A stretch of DNA of 50,630 nt, taken from an uncultured Ignavibacteriales bacterium. GTDB taxonomy: Bacteria > Bacteroidota > Ignavibacteria > Ignavibacteriales > Melioribacteraceae. Made by a program: the position numbers and the translations under genes. Where the stretch lies: contig CAMZLW010000075.1 in the NCBI GenBank assembly GCA_947311785.1, positions 1 through 50,630 of the forward strand. The letters run 5' to 3'. Positions within the stretch are counted from its first letter, which is position 1. Every line of letters starts with the position of its first letter. Positions 18,452 through 27,580 of this stretch are shown one piece after another. The notes below the pieces were generated by a model. The model saw nothing but the letters and a program-made list of their open reading frames with translations. It did no database searches and was not told the origin of the DNA.

Positions 18452-19015
18452 TTATTCCTCCTTGGATAATTCATTTTTTAATATATCAAAAACTTTCTCT
18501 TTTGCACTTTCTAAATCGTCGTTTATTACTTCATATTGAAAATGCTTTTTAAACTCTATTTCCATTTTTGCCCTCTCAAATCTCTTTATCAAATCTTCTT
18601 CTGTTTCGGTCTTCCTATTTATCAATCTGTTTTTCAGTTCCTCAATACTTGGTGGAAGGATAAAAATTGAGATAGCCTCTGGATAGACTTCTTTTATTTT
18701 CATTGCACCTTTTACATCAACTTCCAAAAGAACAGAATTACCTTTTTCCGTTTCCGAATTTACAAAACTTTTTAATGTTCCATAATAGTATCCGTAAAAC
18801 GATTCCCACTCAACAAATTCATTTGCATCTATTTTTTGCTTGAACTCACTTTCACTTAAAAAAAAATAATCAACACCATCAACTTCAAAATCTCTACGCT
18901 TACGTGTTGTTGCCGAAATTGAGAATACAATTTTAGGAATTTTTTCTAAAACACTTCTTACAATAGTTGTTTTACCAGCACCACTTGGGGCAGAAACTAC
19001 AATTATTTTACTCAT
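18452..19015 (-). CDS. gmk: Guanylate kinase
   Basis: Gmk makes GDP from GMP and ATP. The 187-residue protein begins IIVVSAPSGAGKTT (Walker A), followed by SISATTRKRRDFEVDGVDYFF with the GMP-binding residues, the FVEWESFYGYYYGT stretch and EVDVKGAMKIK. Length is normal. It is in an operon with yicC upstream (12 bp) and rpoZ downstream. Confidence 0.96.
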   Translation of the reverse strand: MSKIIVVSAPSGAGKTTIVRSVLEKIPKIVFSISATTRKRRDFEVDGVDYFFLSESEFKQKIDANEFVEWESFYGYYYGTLKSFVNSETEKGNSVLLEVDVKGAMKIKEVYPEAISIFILPPSIEELKNRLINRKTETEEDLIKRFERAKMEIEFKKHFQYEVINDDLESAKEKVFDILKNELSKEE

Positions 19016-19027
19016 ACATTTTATAAC

Positions 19028-19903
19028 TTATTCAATATTCTGAATCTGTTCCCTAATTTTTTCCAGTTCTTCTTTAATTAAAATTCCGCTATTTGAAATT
19101 TCGAGAGATACCGATTTATTATTTATTGTATTTGCTTCTCTATTCATTTCTTGAACTACAAAATTTAGTTTTTTCCCAACTTCAACTCCACTATCCAAAG
19201 TTTGTCTAAACTGATTTATATGACTTTTAAGCCTCACTGTTTCTTCAGTAATATCATATTTTTCCGAAAGCATTGCTAATTCCATTTTTAACCTATCGTC
19301 GTATTCTGCTAAATTTTCAACAAGGTCTTTTGCTCTCTCTTTCAATTTTTGGAAATAAATTTTAACCGATTCTTTTCCTAACACAACAATTTCATCAACA
19401 ACACTTTCAATTTTATTAACTCTATTTTGAAGATCCAGAACAAGTTGTTCGCCTTCCTCGCCTCTCATTACTTTCAACTTGTTTATAGAATCTAAAAGTG
19501 CTTTTTTAGTTAATTCAAATTCTTCATCGCTATATTCCGATGAATCACTAAACAAAACATTATGAAATGAAAGAATATCCGAAAGTTGAATTTCCTCTTT
19601 CAATTCAGAATCAGCCTTAATATTTCTTAATAGTTTAGCAATTCCAACAAGACTATTCTTGTCGTAGTTAGGAATTCCATTTTCAGCTCCATCTTTTTTA
19701 AGAAAAATATTTAATGATATTTTACCACGATTGATATTTTTCTTAATGAGATTCCTAATTTCTATCTCTTTATTATTTAAACTTCTTGGCAATCGCACAG
19801 CAATATCCAAGAATCTGCTATTAATACTTTTTATTTCAACTTCAATAGTGAACTTATCTGATTGCAGACTTGCACTACCAAATCCTGTCATACTTTCTAT
19901 CAT
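19028..19903 (-). CDS. yicC: YicC family endoribonuclease
   Basis: YicC-type proteins are endoribonucleases linked to small-RNA decay and stationary-phase fitness. The N-terminus MIESMTGFG is the family signature, followed by EIKSINSRFLDI and, near the C-terminus, FVVQEMNREANTINNKS, also diagnostic. A longer frame opens with TTG at 19915, but GAGG lies six bases before the ATG at 19903, which also fits the usual N-terminus, so I use 19903 (291 aa). First gene of yicC-gmk-rpoZ. Confidence 0.92.
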   Translation of the reverse strand: MIESMTGFGSASLQSDKFTIEVEIKSINSRFLDIAVRLPRSLNNKEIEIRNLIKKNINRGKISLNIFLKKDGAENGIPNYDKNSLVGIAKLLRNIKADSELKEEIQLSDILSFHNVLFSDSSEYSDEEFELTKKALLDSINKLKVMRGEEGEQLVLDLQNRVNKIESVVDEIVVLGKESVKIYFQKLKERAKDLVENLAEYDDRLKMELAMLSEKYDITEETVRLKSHINQFRQTLDSGVEVGKKLNFVVQEMNREANTINNKSVSLEISNSGILIKEELEKIREQIQNIE

Positions 19904-19970
19904 TAACATCCTCAAAAATTGGAATCTTAAATATAATTAATAATGATAACTTATTGAAGTTAAATATATT

Positions 19971-20000
19971 TAGACAATTTCTGTAAAAATATCATATTTT
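19971..20000 (+). promoter_or_regulatory. Candidate promoter of the cNMP-GAF-HATPase gene
   Basis: TAGACA (19971-19976) and TATTTT (19995-20000) are 18 bases apart. The spacer starts ATTTCTGTAAAAA, close to the mraZ promoter spacer (TTTTCCTGTAAAAA), which has the same length and the same -10. Predicted start near 20007, about 45 bases before the ATG. Confidence 0.4.
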
Positions 20001-20051
20001 AACAATGTAAGAGAAAAAAGATATTATTTGCTACAAAAAAAAGGTGAAATT

Positions 20052-21842
20052 ATGGATGCACTTGCTGTTGAAGATCTTAGATTAAATAAGTTTTTTAAGA
20101 ACATCGATTTCGATTCGCTACTATTTAACAGAATTGATGGTAACATTTGCATGCTTCAGCAAGGGGAATTGTTATATCGCGAAGGAGAAATGAATCATTC
20201 TATTTTTCTTATTGTTCGAGGAGAAATCAATTCTATTCCAAGTCAATTTAATTCAAACAATAATTCTGTTATTTATTCCGAAAATGATTTTTTTGGAGCA
20301 AGTGAATATTTATCAAATTTACCACGTGGGGAATCTGCAATTGCAATACGCGATACATATTTAATTGAACTTCCTAAAGATGCAATTGCCGATTTGATTA
20401 AACAAAGCGACGAAATATTATCAACAATTTATAACGTACAAAAAGAAAGCAACAATATTCTTGAACAAATCCCCAATGAAACAATTATCACTGAAAACGC
20501 GAATGAAGTGAGTGCAGTTGAACAAGAACTAGACTCTGAAAGCATTTCCAATAAAAATGAAGAGATAACTAAAGATAAAATTAATGTACAGCCTACAGTA
20601 ATTGAAAATATTACTACACCAGATGAGGAGAAAAAAGAGATAGAGGAAGAGACTCCCAAATCATATCATACGGGAATGACTTTTGAGCAATTAGATAGGA
20701 TAAATAAAGCTGCTCATTTAGTAAACTCAAATGTAAAAATAGACGATGTTCTACGAAATATAATTGACGTATCGGTTTCAATTTGTGAAGCAGATAGAGG
20801 TACACTTTACTTGGTTGATAAAAGTAGAAACGAACTTTGGTCAAAAATTTTGCAAGGTAACGAGCCAAGAAAAATAACATTAAAAATTGGTGATGGCTTT
20901 GCAGGATGGGCAGCAGCAAATAAAGATGTTGTTAACGTTGAGGACGCTAGTTTGGATGAAAGATTTAACGATGCTTTTGATAGAAGTAGTGGATATACAA
21001 CAAAAAGTGTTTTGTGCTTTCCTGTAAAAAACAAAAATGATGTAGTAGTTAGTGTTATTCAATTGCTAAATAGTAAAAACGGTTCATTCACAAAACTAGA
21101 CGAAAATTTTCTTTATGCACTTTCAACTAATGTAGCTCTAGCCCTACAAAACGCTGACTTAGTTGAGCAATTATTAAAAACAGAACGCATCTCCTCTCTT
21201 GGTAAAATGGCAAACTTTTTAATTGAAGATATTAAAAAACCAATTTTGGTTAGCAAAAGATACGCCGAACATTTAAAGAAAAAAGAACTTTCGGCTGATG
21301 TAGTTAATGTTATTGATATGCTTCTTGACCAGCTTAATAATATTGCCGATTTAGTTCAGTCAACTTCCAATTATTCAGAGGGGAAATCTATTCTTCAAAG
21401 TGATAGCGTCAATCTTAATGAAGCCTTGGAGGAATTTGTTGACCGTGTGGATTCCTATGTACAATCAATGCAATGCAAAATAATTAAAAGTTACGATACT
21501 GATATTGAAATTACTCTTGACACAAAAGAGTTTTATCAAGGATTTAAGCACTTAATTAAAAATGCTTGTGAAGCTATGCCCAATGGTGGTGAAATTGCAC
21601 TTTCAACAAAAAACAATGGAAATCAAATTTCAATTATTATCAAGGATGAAGGAACAGGAATACCCGCTGGATTTAGTGAGAAAATTTTCGAGCCATTTAT
21701 GTCGTATGGTAAAAAATCTGGAACTGGTCTTGGACTTTCTGTTACAAAAAAAATAGTTGAAGAACACAACGGCAGTATTTCTGCAAGTAACAATGTTGAT
21801 AGAGGAAGTACAATTGTAATTACACTTCCTCTTACTAAATAA
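20052..21842 (+). CDS. Sensor protein: cNMP-binding, GAF and HATPase domains, kinase core without the phospho-acceptor His
   Basis: From ATG 20052 (preceded by AAAGGTGAAATT) the protein has 596 residues. Domains in order: a cyclic-nucleotide-binding fold (about 25-130), an acidic linker, a GAF domain (about 210-370), a HisKA-like helix pair and a HATPase_c domain with NACEAMPNGG, DEGTGIP and GTGLGLS. In the helix that normally reads GxxxAxxxxHExxNP, this protein reads GKMANFLIEDIKKP: glutamate (codon at 21225-21227) replaces the histidine. Classical autophosphorylation is therefore unlikely, while ATP binding looks intact. No response regulator is adjacent. It heads a plus-strand run with miaA (3 bp downstream). 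Ligands are unknown. Confidence 0.85.
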   Translation: MDALAVEDLRLNKFFKNIDFDSLLFNRIDGNICMLQQGELLYREGEMNHSIFLIVRGEINSIPSQFNSNNNSVIYSENDFFGASEYLSNLPRGESAIAIRDTYLIELPKDAIADLIKQSDEILSTIYNVQKESNNILEQIPNETIITENANEVSAVEQELDSESISNKNEEITKDKINVQPTVIENITTPDEEKKEIEEETPKSYHTGMTFEQLDRINKAAHLVNSNVKIDDVLRNIIDVSVSICEADRGTLYLVDKSRNELWSKILQGNEPRKITLKIGDGFAGWAAANKDVVNVEDASLDERFNDAFDRSSGYTTKSVLCFPVKNKNDVVVSVIQLLNSKNGSFTKLDENFLYALSTNVALALQNADLVEQLLKTERISSLGKMANFLIEDIKKPILVSKRYAEHLKKKELSADVVNVIDMLLDQLNNIADLVQSTSNYSEGKSILQSDSVNLNEALEEFVDRVDSYVQSMQCKIIKSYDTDIEITLDTKEFYQGFKHLIKNACEAMPNGGEIALSTKNNGNQISIIIKDEGTGIPAGFSEKIFEPFMSYGKKSGTGLGLSVTKKIVEEHNGSISASNNVDRGSTIVITLPLTK

Positions 21843-21845
21843 AAT

Positions 21846-22751
21846 ATGGCAAAAAAATTAATAGTCGTTTTAGGTCCTACTGCTGTTGGGAAAACAAAAT
21901 TTGCAGTGCAACTTGCCAATAAATTTAATGGCGAAATTATATCTGCCGATTCACGCCAAGTTTATAAATTGATGGATATTGGGACAGGCAAAGACCTTAA
22001 CGAATACACAATTAACGGCAAACAAATTCCCTATCATTTAATCAATATTATTTCGCCAGATAAAGAATATGATTTATACTCATTTCAAAAAGATTTTAAT
22101 ACTATTTTTACTAACATTTTAAGTAAGGGTAAAACTCCGTTTCTTGTTGGTGGAACTGGACTTTATATACATTCAATTCTTAAAAATTATCAATTAGTTG
22201 ATGTTGATTTTAATTCTGCTAGAGGTAAAGAACTATCAACTTTTAATACAAGCAAACTACTCGATATCCTCAAGTTATTAGAGAACAAACTTCACAACAC
22301 AACCGATACTCTTGATAGAGAGAGGATTATTAAAGCCATTTTAATTGCAGAAAACAAATCGGATAGAACTACACCAAAAATCAGTTTTGACCCTTTAGTT
22401 ATTGGGGTTGGTGCAGATAGAAACATAATTAAAGATAGAATTACTATCAGATTAAAACAACGATTAGAAAATGGAATGATTGAAGAAGTTGAAAACTTAT
22501 TAGCGAGTGGAATTTCTTTTGAGAAGTTAAACTACTTTGGATTGGAGTATAGATTTATTGGTAAATATTTACAAAAAGAACTTAGCTATAACGATATGTA
22601 TCAAAAGTTAAATAGTGCAATTCATAAATTTTCAAAACGGCAAATGACTTGGTTTAGAAAAATGGCAAAAGAGGATGTTAATATTAATTGGTTGGAATTT
22701 AAGGAACTTGAAAAAGCAAAATTATTAATTAATAATTTTCTGAGCAACTAA
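21846..22751 (+). CDS. miaA: tRNA dimethylallyltransferase
   Basis: MiaA adds dimethylallyl to A37 of tRNAs that read codons starting with U. The 301-residue protein has the P-loop GPTAVGKT near the N-terminus, then ISADSRQVYKLMDIGTGK, YHLINIISPDKEYDLYSFQ, FLVGGTGLYI, and the C-terminal KRQMTWFRK stretch. Length is normal. It lies 3 bp after the sensor gene and 2 bp before a glycosyltransferase gene, so the three are probably cotranscribed. Confidence 0.96.
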   Translation: MAKKLIVVLGPTAVGKTKFAVQLANKFNGEIISADSRQVYKLMDIGTGKDLNEYTINGKQIPYHLINIISPDKEYDLYSFQKDFNTIFTNILSKGKTPFLVGGTGLYIHSILKNYQLVDVDFNSARGKELSTFNTSKLLDILKLLENKLHNTTDTLDRERIIKAILIAENKSDRTTPKISFDPLVIGVGADRNIIKDRITIRLKQRLENGMIEEVENLLASGISFEKLNYFGLEYRFIGKYLQKELSYNDMYQKLNSAIHKFSKRQMTWFRKMAKEDVNINWLEFKELEKAKLLINNFLSN

Positions 22752-22753
22752 TT

Positions 22754-24067
22754 ATGGATAACCAAATACCCAAGTATGTTAAAAAATATTTAGATAAGTT
22801 TTCATATTCTAAATGGAATAATTATTTATCCTTAAGTAAAAAGTTCAAAACAATTATTGTTATTCCAGCCATCTCTGAATTTGAAAACATAAAATTATTG
22901 GTTAAATCATTAGAGAAAAATGATACTGCATATTTTGATGAAACTCTAATCCTCTTTGTAATTAACAACCTAAAAAGCACACCACAAATAATAAAAGATG
23001 ACAATAGAAAAACACTTATTTATTTAGAACAATTATCAAACAAAAAAGTATCTGAAATTAATTCAAATTTAAATATCTATTTTATTGATGCATCATCATT
23101 AGGTCTTGAGCTTGATGAAAAAGATGGAGGCGTTGGATTAGCCCGTAAAATAGGGATGGATTTAGCTTTATTACTTTTCGATTACAAGGCAAATAGCAAA
23201 AACATAATTATTTGTCTTGATGGAGATTGCACAGTTGAGAAATATTATATTTCAACAATTAGAAACTATTTCAACAACAATTCTATCTCAGCTGGGTATG
23301 TGAATTTTAACCATACTACAACTGCCGATAAAGAGAACGAACGTGCAATAATTAATTACGAAATATTTCTCCGCTATTACGTATTAGGTTTAACTTATGC
23401 AAATTCTCCTTATGCTTACCACTCAATTGGCTCAACAATGGTTTGCGATGTAGAAAGTTATATAAAAGTTCAAGGGATGAATAAACGAAAAGCCGCCGAA
23501 GATTTTTACTTTATGGAAAAATTATCGAAGATTACTAAGATACATAAAATTGATGGAACTGCTGTTCTCCCCTCCAGCCGTGGCTCTTGGCGTGTACCTT
23601 TTGGAACTGGGCAACGTGTTAATAGATTTTTAGATGGTGTACAAGACGAATATATTCTGTACTCCCCAAACTCTTTCGAGGTTCTAAAAAGGTGGGTGGA
23701 GGTTTTTCATTCTAATAGCCAGTTATCGGCAGAGGATTATTTACAGAAAGCTAAAGAGATAAATGCTTCGTTGTTTAATTTTTTAATTAATAATAACTTC
23801 CAAAATAGTTGGAAAAAAATTCTTAACAATTCTTCATCCAACGAGCAAATCCAAAAGCAAAAGTATATTTGGTTTGATGGATTTAAAACACTAAAGCTAA
23901 TTCATTACTTAAGAGATACTGAGTTTTCATCATTCAATATGTTTGATGCGTTGGATGAATTGTTTTTAAAAATGAATATTGATTTTAAACATAAAAACGA
24001 AGCTAAAACAATTCCTCCAACAAAAATCCAAATAGAATATTTAAAAATGCTAAGAAAAATTGCATAA
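22754..24067 (+). CDS. Glycosyltransferase family 2-like protein
   Basis: The 437-residue protein has a GT-A-like core: KTIIVIPAISEFENIKLLVKSLE at about 32-54, a glycine-rich GGVGLARKIGMDLAL, and ICLDGDCTVEKYY with a DGD metal site. A later acceptor-side region includes AEDFYFMEKL and a basic SRGSWRVPFGTG loop. There is no clear membrane segment. Substrate is unknown. It follows miaA by 2 bp; the same layout could be lineage-specific. The 71 bp after it contain the prfA promoter region. Confidence 0.7.
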   Translation: MDNQIPKYVKKYLDKFSYSKWNNYLSLSKKFKTIIVIPAISEFENIKLLVKSLEKNDTAYFDETLILFVINNLKSTPQIIKDDNRKTLIYLEQLSNKKVSEINSNLNIYFIDASSLGLELDEKDGGVGLARKIGMDLALLLFDYKANSKNIIICLDGDCTVEKYYISTIRNYFNNNSISAGYVNFNHTTTADKENERAIINYEIFLRYYVLGLTYANSPYAYHSIGSTMVCDVESYIKVQGMNKRKAAEDFYFMEKLSKITKIHKIDGTAVLPSSRGSWRVPFGTGQRVNRFLDGVQDEYILYSPNSFEVLKRWVEVFHSNSQLSAEDYLQKAKEINASLFNFLINNNFQNSWKKILNNSSSNEQIQKQKYIWFDGFKTLKLIHYLRDTEFSSFNMFDALDELFLKMNIDFKHKNEAKTIPPTKIQIEYLKMLRKIA

Positions 24068-24106
24068 ACCCAGATTCTATTTTTAGTAAATAACAAACTA
24101 CTTATC

Positions 24107-24117
24107 TATATTTGCAG
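24107..24117 (+). promoter_or_regulatory. TATATTTGCAG element upstream of prfA
   Basis: The 11-mer TATATTTGCAG, followed by ATTAAAAT, lies 21 bases before the prfA start. The same 11-mer followed by TTAAAAT precedes glyS (27529-27539). It resembles the TAnnTTTG -7 element of Bacteroidota promoters, but no good -33/-35 partner is visible. Confidence 0.4.
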
Positions 24118-24138
24118 ATTAAAATAAGTTGAGTTAAG

Positions 24139-25206
24139 ATGGATTTTATAGGAAAGTTACAAGAACTAAAAGAGAAATTTGAACGGATAAATGAGCAGTT
24201 ATCCGACCCTGATGTTTTATCTGATCAAAAAAGAATAACAAAATTAAGCAAAGAGAGAAGTGAGTTAACAGAAATTGTTGATAGATACGATGAGTACAAT
24301 ACAACAATATCCAACATTAGTGGGAATGAAGAAATAATTGCCGCTAAAGAGGATAAGGAACTTGTTGAGTTTGCCGAACTTGAATTAGATGAGTTAAAAC
24401 AAACTAAAGAAAAGTTGGAAGAAATTATTAAAGTTTTGTTAATTCCTAAAGACCCAAATGACGACAAAGATATTATTTTGGAAGTAAGAGCTGGGGCTGG
24501 TGGAGACGAAGCAGGATTGTTTGCTGCAGATTTGTTACGTATGTACACTCGTTTTGTAGAGATAAAAGGTTGGCGACACGAGCTTATGGATTTAAGTGAA
24601 GTTGGTGTTGGTGGCGTTAAAGAAGCAGTTATGGCTATACGTGGCGAAGGTATTTACGGAATATTGAAATACGAAAGTGGCGTTCATAGAGTTCAACGAG
24701 TTCCAGAAACGGAAAGCAGTGGCAGAGTTCATACATCTGCGGCATCGGTTGTGGTTATGCCAGAAGTTGAAGATGTTGAAATTGACCTTGATATGAATGA
24801 TGTTAGAGTTGATACTTACAGAGCAAGTGGGGCTGGTGGGCAACATGTTAACAAAACAGATTCTGCAATTAGATTAACTCACATTCCAACTGGCACAGTT
24901 GTGCAATGCCAAGATGAAAGATCGCAAATGAAGAACCGACAAAAAGCTTTGTCCGTTTTGAAAACAAGATTATACGATTTGGAATTAACCAAACAAACAA
25001 GCGAAATTTCTGAGCAACGAAAATCGTTAGTTAAAAGTGGCGATAGAAGTGATAAGATAAGAACATATAACTATCCCCAAAATCGTGTAACCGACCATCG
25101 AATTGGATTAACATTGTATAATTTATCCAACATTGTGGAAGGAGATTTAGACGAACTTATTGAAAAATTGCAAATTGCTGATAGAACTGAAAAATTAAAG
25201 AATTAA
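24139..25206 (+). CDS. prfA: Peptide chain release factor 1
   Basis: RF1 ends translation at UAA and UAG. The 355-residue protein has the GGQ peptidyl-hydrolysis motif (233-235, in [10 protein letters not shown]) and the codon-reading PxT tripeptide as P189-E-T191, which separates RF1 from RF2 (SPF). The long helical N-terminal domain is intact. It stands alone rather than beside prmC. Its stop is directly next to the stop of the convergent small membrane gene. Confidence 0.96.
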   Translation: MDFIGKLQELKEKFERINEQLSDPDVLSDQKRITKLSKERSELTEIVDRYDEYNTTISNISGNEEIIAAKEDKELVEFAELELDELKQTKEKLEEIIKVLLIPKDPNDDKDIILEVRAGAGGDEAGLFAADLLRMYTRFVEIKGWRHELMDLSEVGVGGVKEAVMAIRGEGIYGILKYESGVHRVQRVPETESSGRVHTSAASVVVMPEVEDVEIDLDMNDVRVDTYRASGAGGQHVNKTDSAIRLTHIPTGTVVQCQDERSQMKNRQKALSVLKTRLYDLELTKQTSEISEQRKSLVKSGDRSDKIRTYNYPQNRVTDHRIGLTLYNLSNIVEGDLDELIEKLQIADRTEKLKN

Positions 25207-25485
25207 TTAGCTCTCTTGTTCTTTGAAATTTTCTAAAAATCTAATCAAAAATAGTAGTACAAAACCTATAAAGGATAGCTCAATATCTGTAATTTCAATT
25301 GTGAAATAATCGTAACTTCCTATTGAGTAACTGAAGAGTTTAACTATTATTAAAATTGTGATGAAAATTGAAAATCCGAATAACCCAGATTTAATTGGTT
25401 CTACTAAATGGTTTTTAGCAGAAAAAGAAGTTTGTTTAATTTTTGCCTTACCAGTACTAATGCCACTAACTGAAATTTCTTTCAT
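25207..25485 (-). CDS. Small membrane protein of unknown function
   Basis: The longest frame starts at 25545, but the ATG at 25485 is preceded by GAGGGAAAA at ideal spacing, giving 92 residues (MKEISVSGIS...). It has two predicted membrane segments (near 38-56 and 70-86) and a short acidic end. No family is recognised. It is convergent with prfA, with the two stop codons touching and no room for a separate terminator. Confidence 0.6.
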   Translation of the reverse strand: MKEISVSGISTGKAKIKQTSFSAKNHLVEPIKSGLFGFSIFITILIIVKLFSYSIGSYDYFTIEITDIELSFIGFVLLFLIRFLENFKEQES

Positions 25486-25596
25486 TTTTCCCTCGAAAAT
25501 ATTTTTAAACCAGCCATTAAAATTAAAAATATTACTTACTAACATTTTTAATGATTGAAACTTAAAAATATTAGATCTGATTTACAAACCATTTTT

Positions 25597-25624
25597 TTTA
25601 TTAGTGATATACATCACTAATAAA
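25597..25624. promoter_or_regulatory. Perfect 12-bp dyad with a GTGAT-N4-ATCAC core
   Basis: TTTATTAGTGAT (25597-25608) and ATCACTAATAAA (25613-25624) are exact inverted copies around ATAC. The core matches the CRP-family operator style. Neither side has the T-run of an intrinsic terminator in the right place, so an operator is more likely. It lies between the small membrane gene (minus) and the M14 peptidase gene (plus). A similar core occurs at 48123-48142. Confidence 0.5.
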
Positions 25625-25668
25625 GATTCACTAACTTTGAATAAATATTATTAACTATTGGATAAAAA

Positions 25669-27498
25669 ATGAAATTCCACATAATACTTTTCTTATTTCT
25701 AACATCCGTAAGCTTTTCTCAAATTAAATTTGATGCTGATTTTGAAAGTGGGAACCTTGCATCTGTATCAACCTCGGATTCAACTTATTTTGAAATAACT
25801 ACCATTGAAGATATTGGCGGAAGATGGTTCTACTATAGAATTAGTGGAGTGAAAGATAGACTAATAAAAGTAAAAGTTACAAACAGCGATGTGAACCGTC
25901 CAATGTATTCGTACGACAATAATAATTTTGAACGCTTCACAGAATCTGAAGCTCCCTCAAAAAATTATTTTGAAAAAATATTTAGTGAGGACACAGTCTA
26001 TGTTGCATACTATACACCTTATACATATAGTTATCTTCAAGGAAGAATTGGGGATTGGCAAAATAGTGAGTTTGTAAAAATTGACACATTGGGTTTTACC
26101 GAACACAATTTTCCTCTACAGGAAATTGTATTAACCGATACTTCTGTTCCTGACAGTAATAAATTTCGTGTTTGGATTCATGCACGCACACACCCTGGCG
26201 AAACACCTAGCTCTTGGCACTTTGATGGAATTATGCAAGAGCTGCTTAAAGATGATGAAGTAATTGATTACTACAGAAAAAATATTATTTTTTACTTGTA
26301 TCCTTTCAATAATCCCGAGGGGGTTTACTACGGTCGTTCGCGAACAAATTATTATGGAGTTGACCAGGAACGCCAATGGAATAAAAGTGATGCAGAAACT
26401 GCATCTGCTGTGCTTCTATTAAAAAATAGAATGAAAGAAATAAACTCGGATAAAGTATTGTCAGTTGCTCTAAATTTACACTCACAAGCATCTTCTCGTC
26501 CCACATTCTGGATTCACAAAGCTGGCTCAACTTCTAATTATTTTTACAGACGAGAATATCAATTTTCAAATCTTGCAATTTCAGACTTACCTTATTTTAT
26601 TCAATCCGATTATGACGAATCAAATTTAAGAAGTTATTTTCCAGAAGGATTTATGTGGGATAATTATGGCGATAAAATTCTTGCCTTAACTTACGAAACT
26701 CCTTACGACCACTACTCAAATGGCGAATGGGTTACAAATGAAAATCTTTTTGAATTTGGCTCAACAACAGTTTATGGAATTGCAGAGTATCTTGAACTCT
26801 CTACCCCCAAAAGGACTATAATTGATAACAAAGATGCAACAAAAGATTTTTGGGAAACCTCTGAACTTGGAGTTGATTTTTATGGTGATAATTTTAATTA
26901 CATCACTGCTGGCACTGGCGAAAACAAAATTTCGTATAATTCAGGTGATATTGGAATTGGTGTTTTTGATGTTTATGCTTGGTGGACTGCACACTCAGAA
27001 AATGCTTCCAACACTAAATTTGAGCTAATCACAACACGTAATACAACGGTTGTAGAAAAATCACAAAAGAAAAACGGCGGACAATGGAATTTACTAACCC
27101 AAGTTCCTGTTCGTAACGCAACTGGTATAACCGTTGTAATATCCGATGATGCAAACGGCACAGTAGTTGCCGATGCAATTCGTATTGTTTATCGTGGACC
27201 TATAGTTTCTGTTGATGATGAATTAATTGTAACTAATTTTGAACTCTTCCAAAATTATCCAAACCCATTTAATCCTTCCACAACTATTAGATTTAAACTG
27301 AACAAATCAGAAAACATAAAACTACGAATTTTTAATTCGATTGGTGAGTTAGTTGAAACTCTTGTTGATGGCGATTTAAATATTGGAACACACGAAGTAA
27401 TTTTTAATTCTTCAAATAATTTATCAAGCGGAATTTATTATTACCAACTTTCATCAGAAACGTTTTCGCAAACCAAGGGAATGATTCTGTTAAAATAA
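25669..27498 (+). CDS. Secreted M14-type zinc carboxypeptidase with type IX secretion sorting domain
   Basis: The 609-residue protein has a signal peptide (cleavage near SFSQ, 18). A jelly-roll-like region precedes the M14 peptidase domain, with zinc ligands H175-P-G-E178 and H271 and the catalytic glutamate E343 in TYETP. Residues about 390-515 resemble the golvesin/xanthan-lyase C-terminal domain (WWTAHSENASNTKF, ADAIRIVY). The last ~85 residues are a T9SS sorting domain (FELFQNYPNPFNPSTTIRF, ending SQTKGMILLK). It should be exported by Sec, passed across the outer membrane by T9SS, and act on extracellular peptides or glycopeptides. No T9SS machinery genes are in the window. Confidence 0.88.
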   Translation: MKFHIILFLFLTSVSFSQIKFDADFESGNLASVSTSDSTYFEITTIEDIGGRWFYYRISGVKDRLIKVKVTNSDVNRPMYSYDNNNFERFTESEAPSKNYFEKIFSEDTVYVAYYTPYTYSYLQGRIGDWQNSEFVKIDTLGFTEHNFPLQEIVLTDTSVPDSNKFRVWIHARTHPGETPSSWHFDGIMQELLKDDEVIDYYRKNIIFYLYPFNNPEGVYYGRSRTNYYGVDQERQWNKSDAETASAVLLLKNRMKEINSDKVLSVALNLHSQASSRPTFWIHKAGSTSNYFYRREYQFSNLAISDLPYFIQSDYDESNLRSYFPEGFMWDNYGDKILALTYETPYDHYSNGEWVTNENLFEFGSTTVYGIAEYLELSTPKRTIIDNKDATKDFWETSELGVDFYGDNFNYITAGTGENKISYNSGDIGIGVFDVYAWWTAHSENASNTKFELITTRNTTVVEKSQKKNGGQWNLLTQVPVRNATGITVVISDDANGTVVADAIRIVYRGPIVSVDDELIVTNFELFQNYPNPFNPSTTIRFKLNKSENIKLRIFNSIGELVETLVDGDLNIGTHEVIFNSSNNLSSGIYYYQLSSETFSQTKGMILLK

Positions 27499-27528
27499 TT
27501 TTTGTTAATAATTTTATCTAACGATGTT

Positions 27529-27539
27529 TATATTTGCAG
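27529..27539 (+). promoter_or_regulatory. TATATTTGCAG element upstream of glyS
   Basis: This is the same 11-mer as at 24107-24117 upstream of prfA, again followed by an AT-rich TTAAAAT. A TTTG at 27501-27504 lies 24 bases upstream, longer than the spacing usual for Bacteroidota promoters. It probably marks the -10/-7 region of the glyS promoter. Confidence 0.4.
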
Positions 27540-27580
27540 TTAAAATTATTGAATTATACTTATAAGCATTGAGGTTTATC

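Noticed and set aside
20429-21062. Several minus-strand frames of 60-101 codons opposite the sensor gene
   Set aside because: They overlap one another in different frames, lie inside the linker and GAF coding region, and have no start signals.
25597-25624. Intrinsic terminator for the small membrane gene or another transcript
   Set aside because: The stem is strong, but there is no T-run after it on either strand and it lies upstream, not downstream, of both neighbouring genes.
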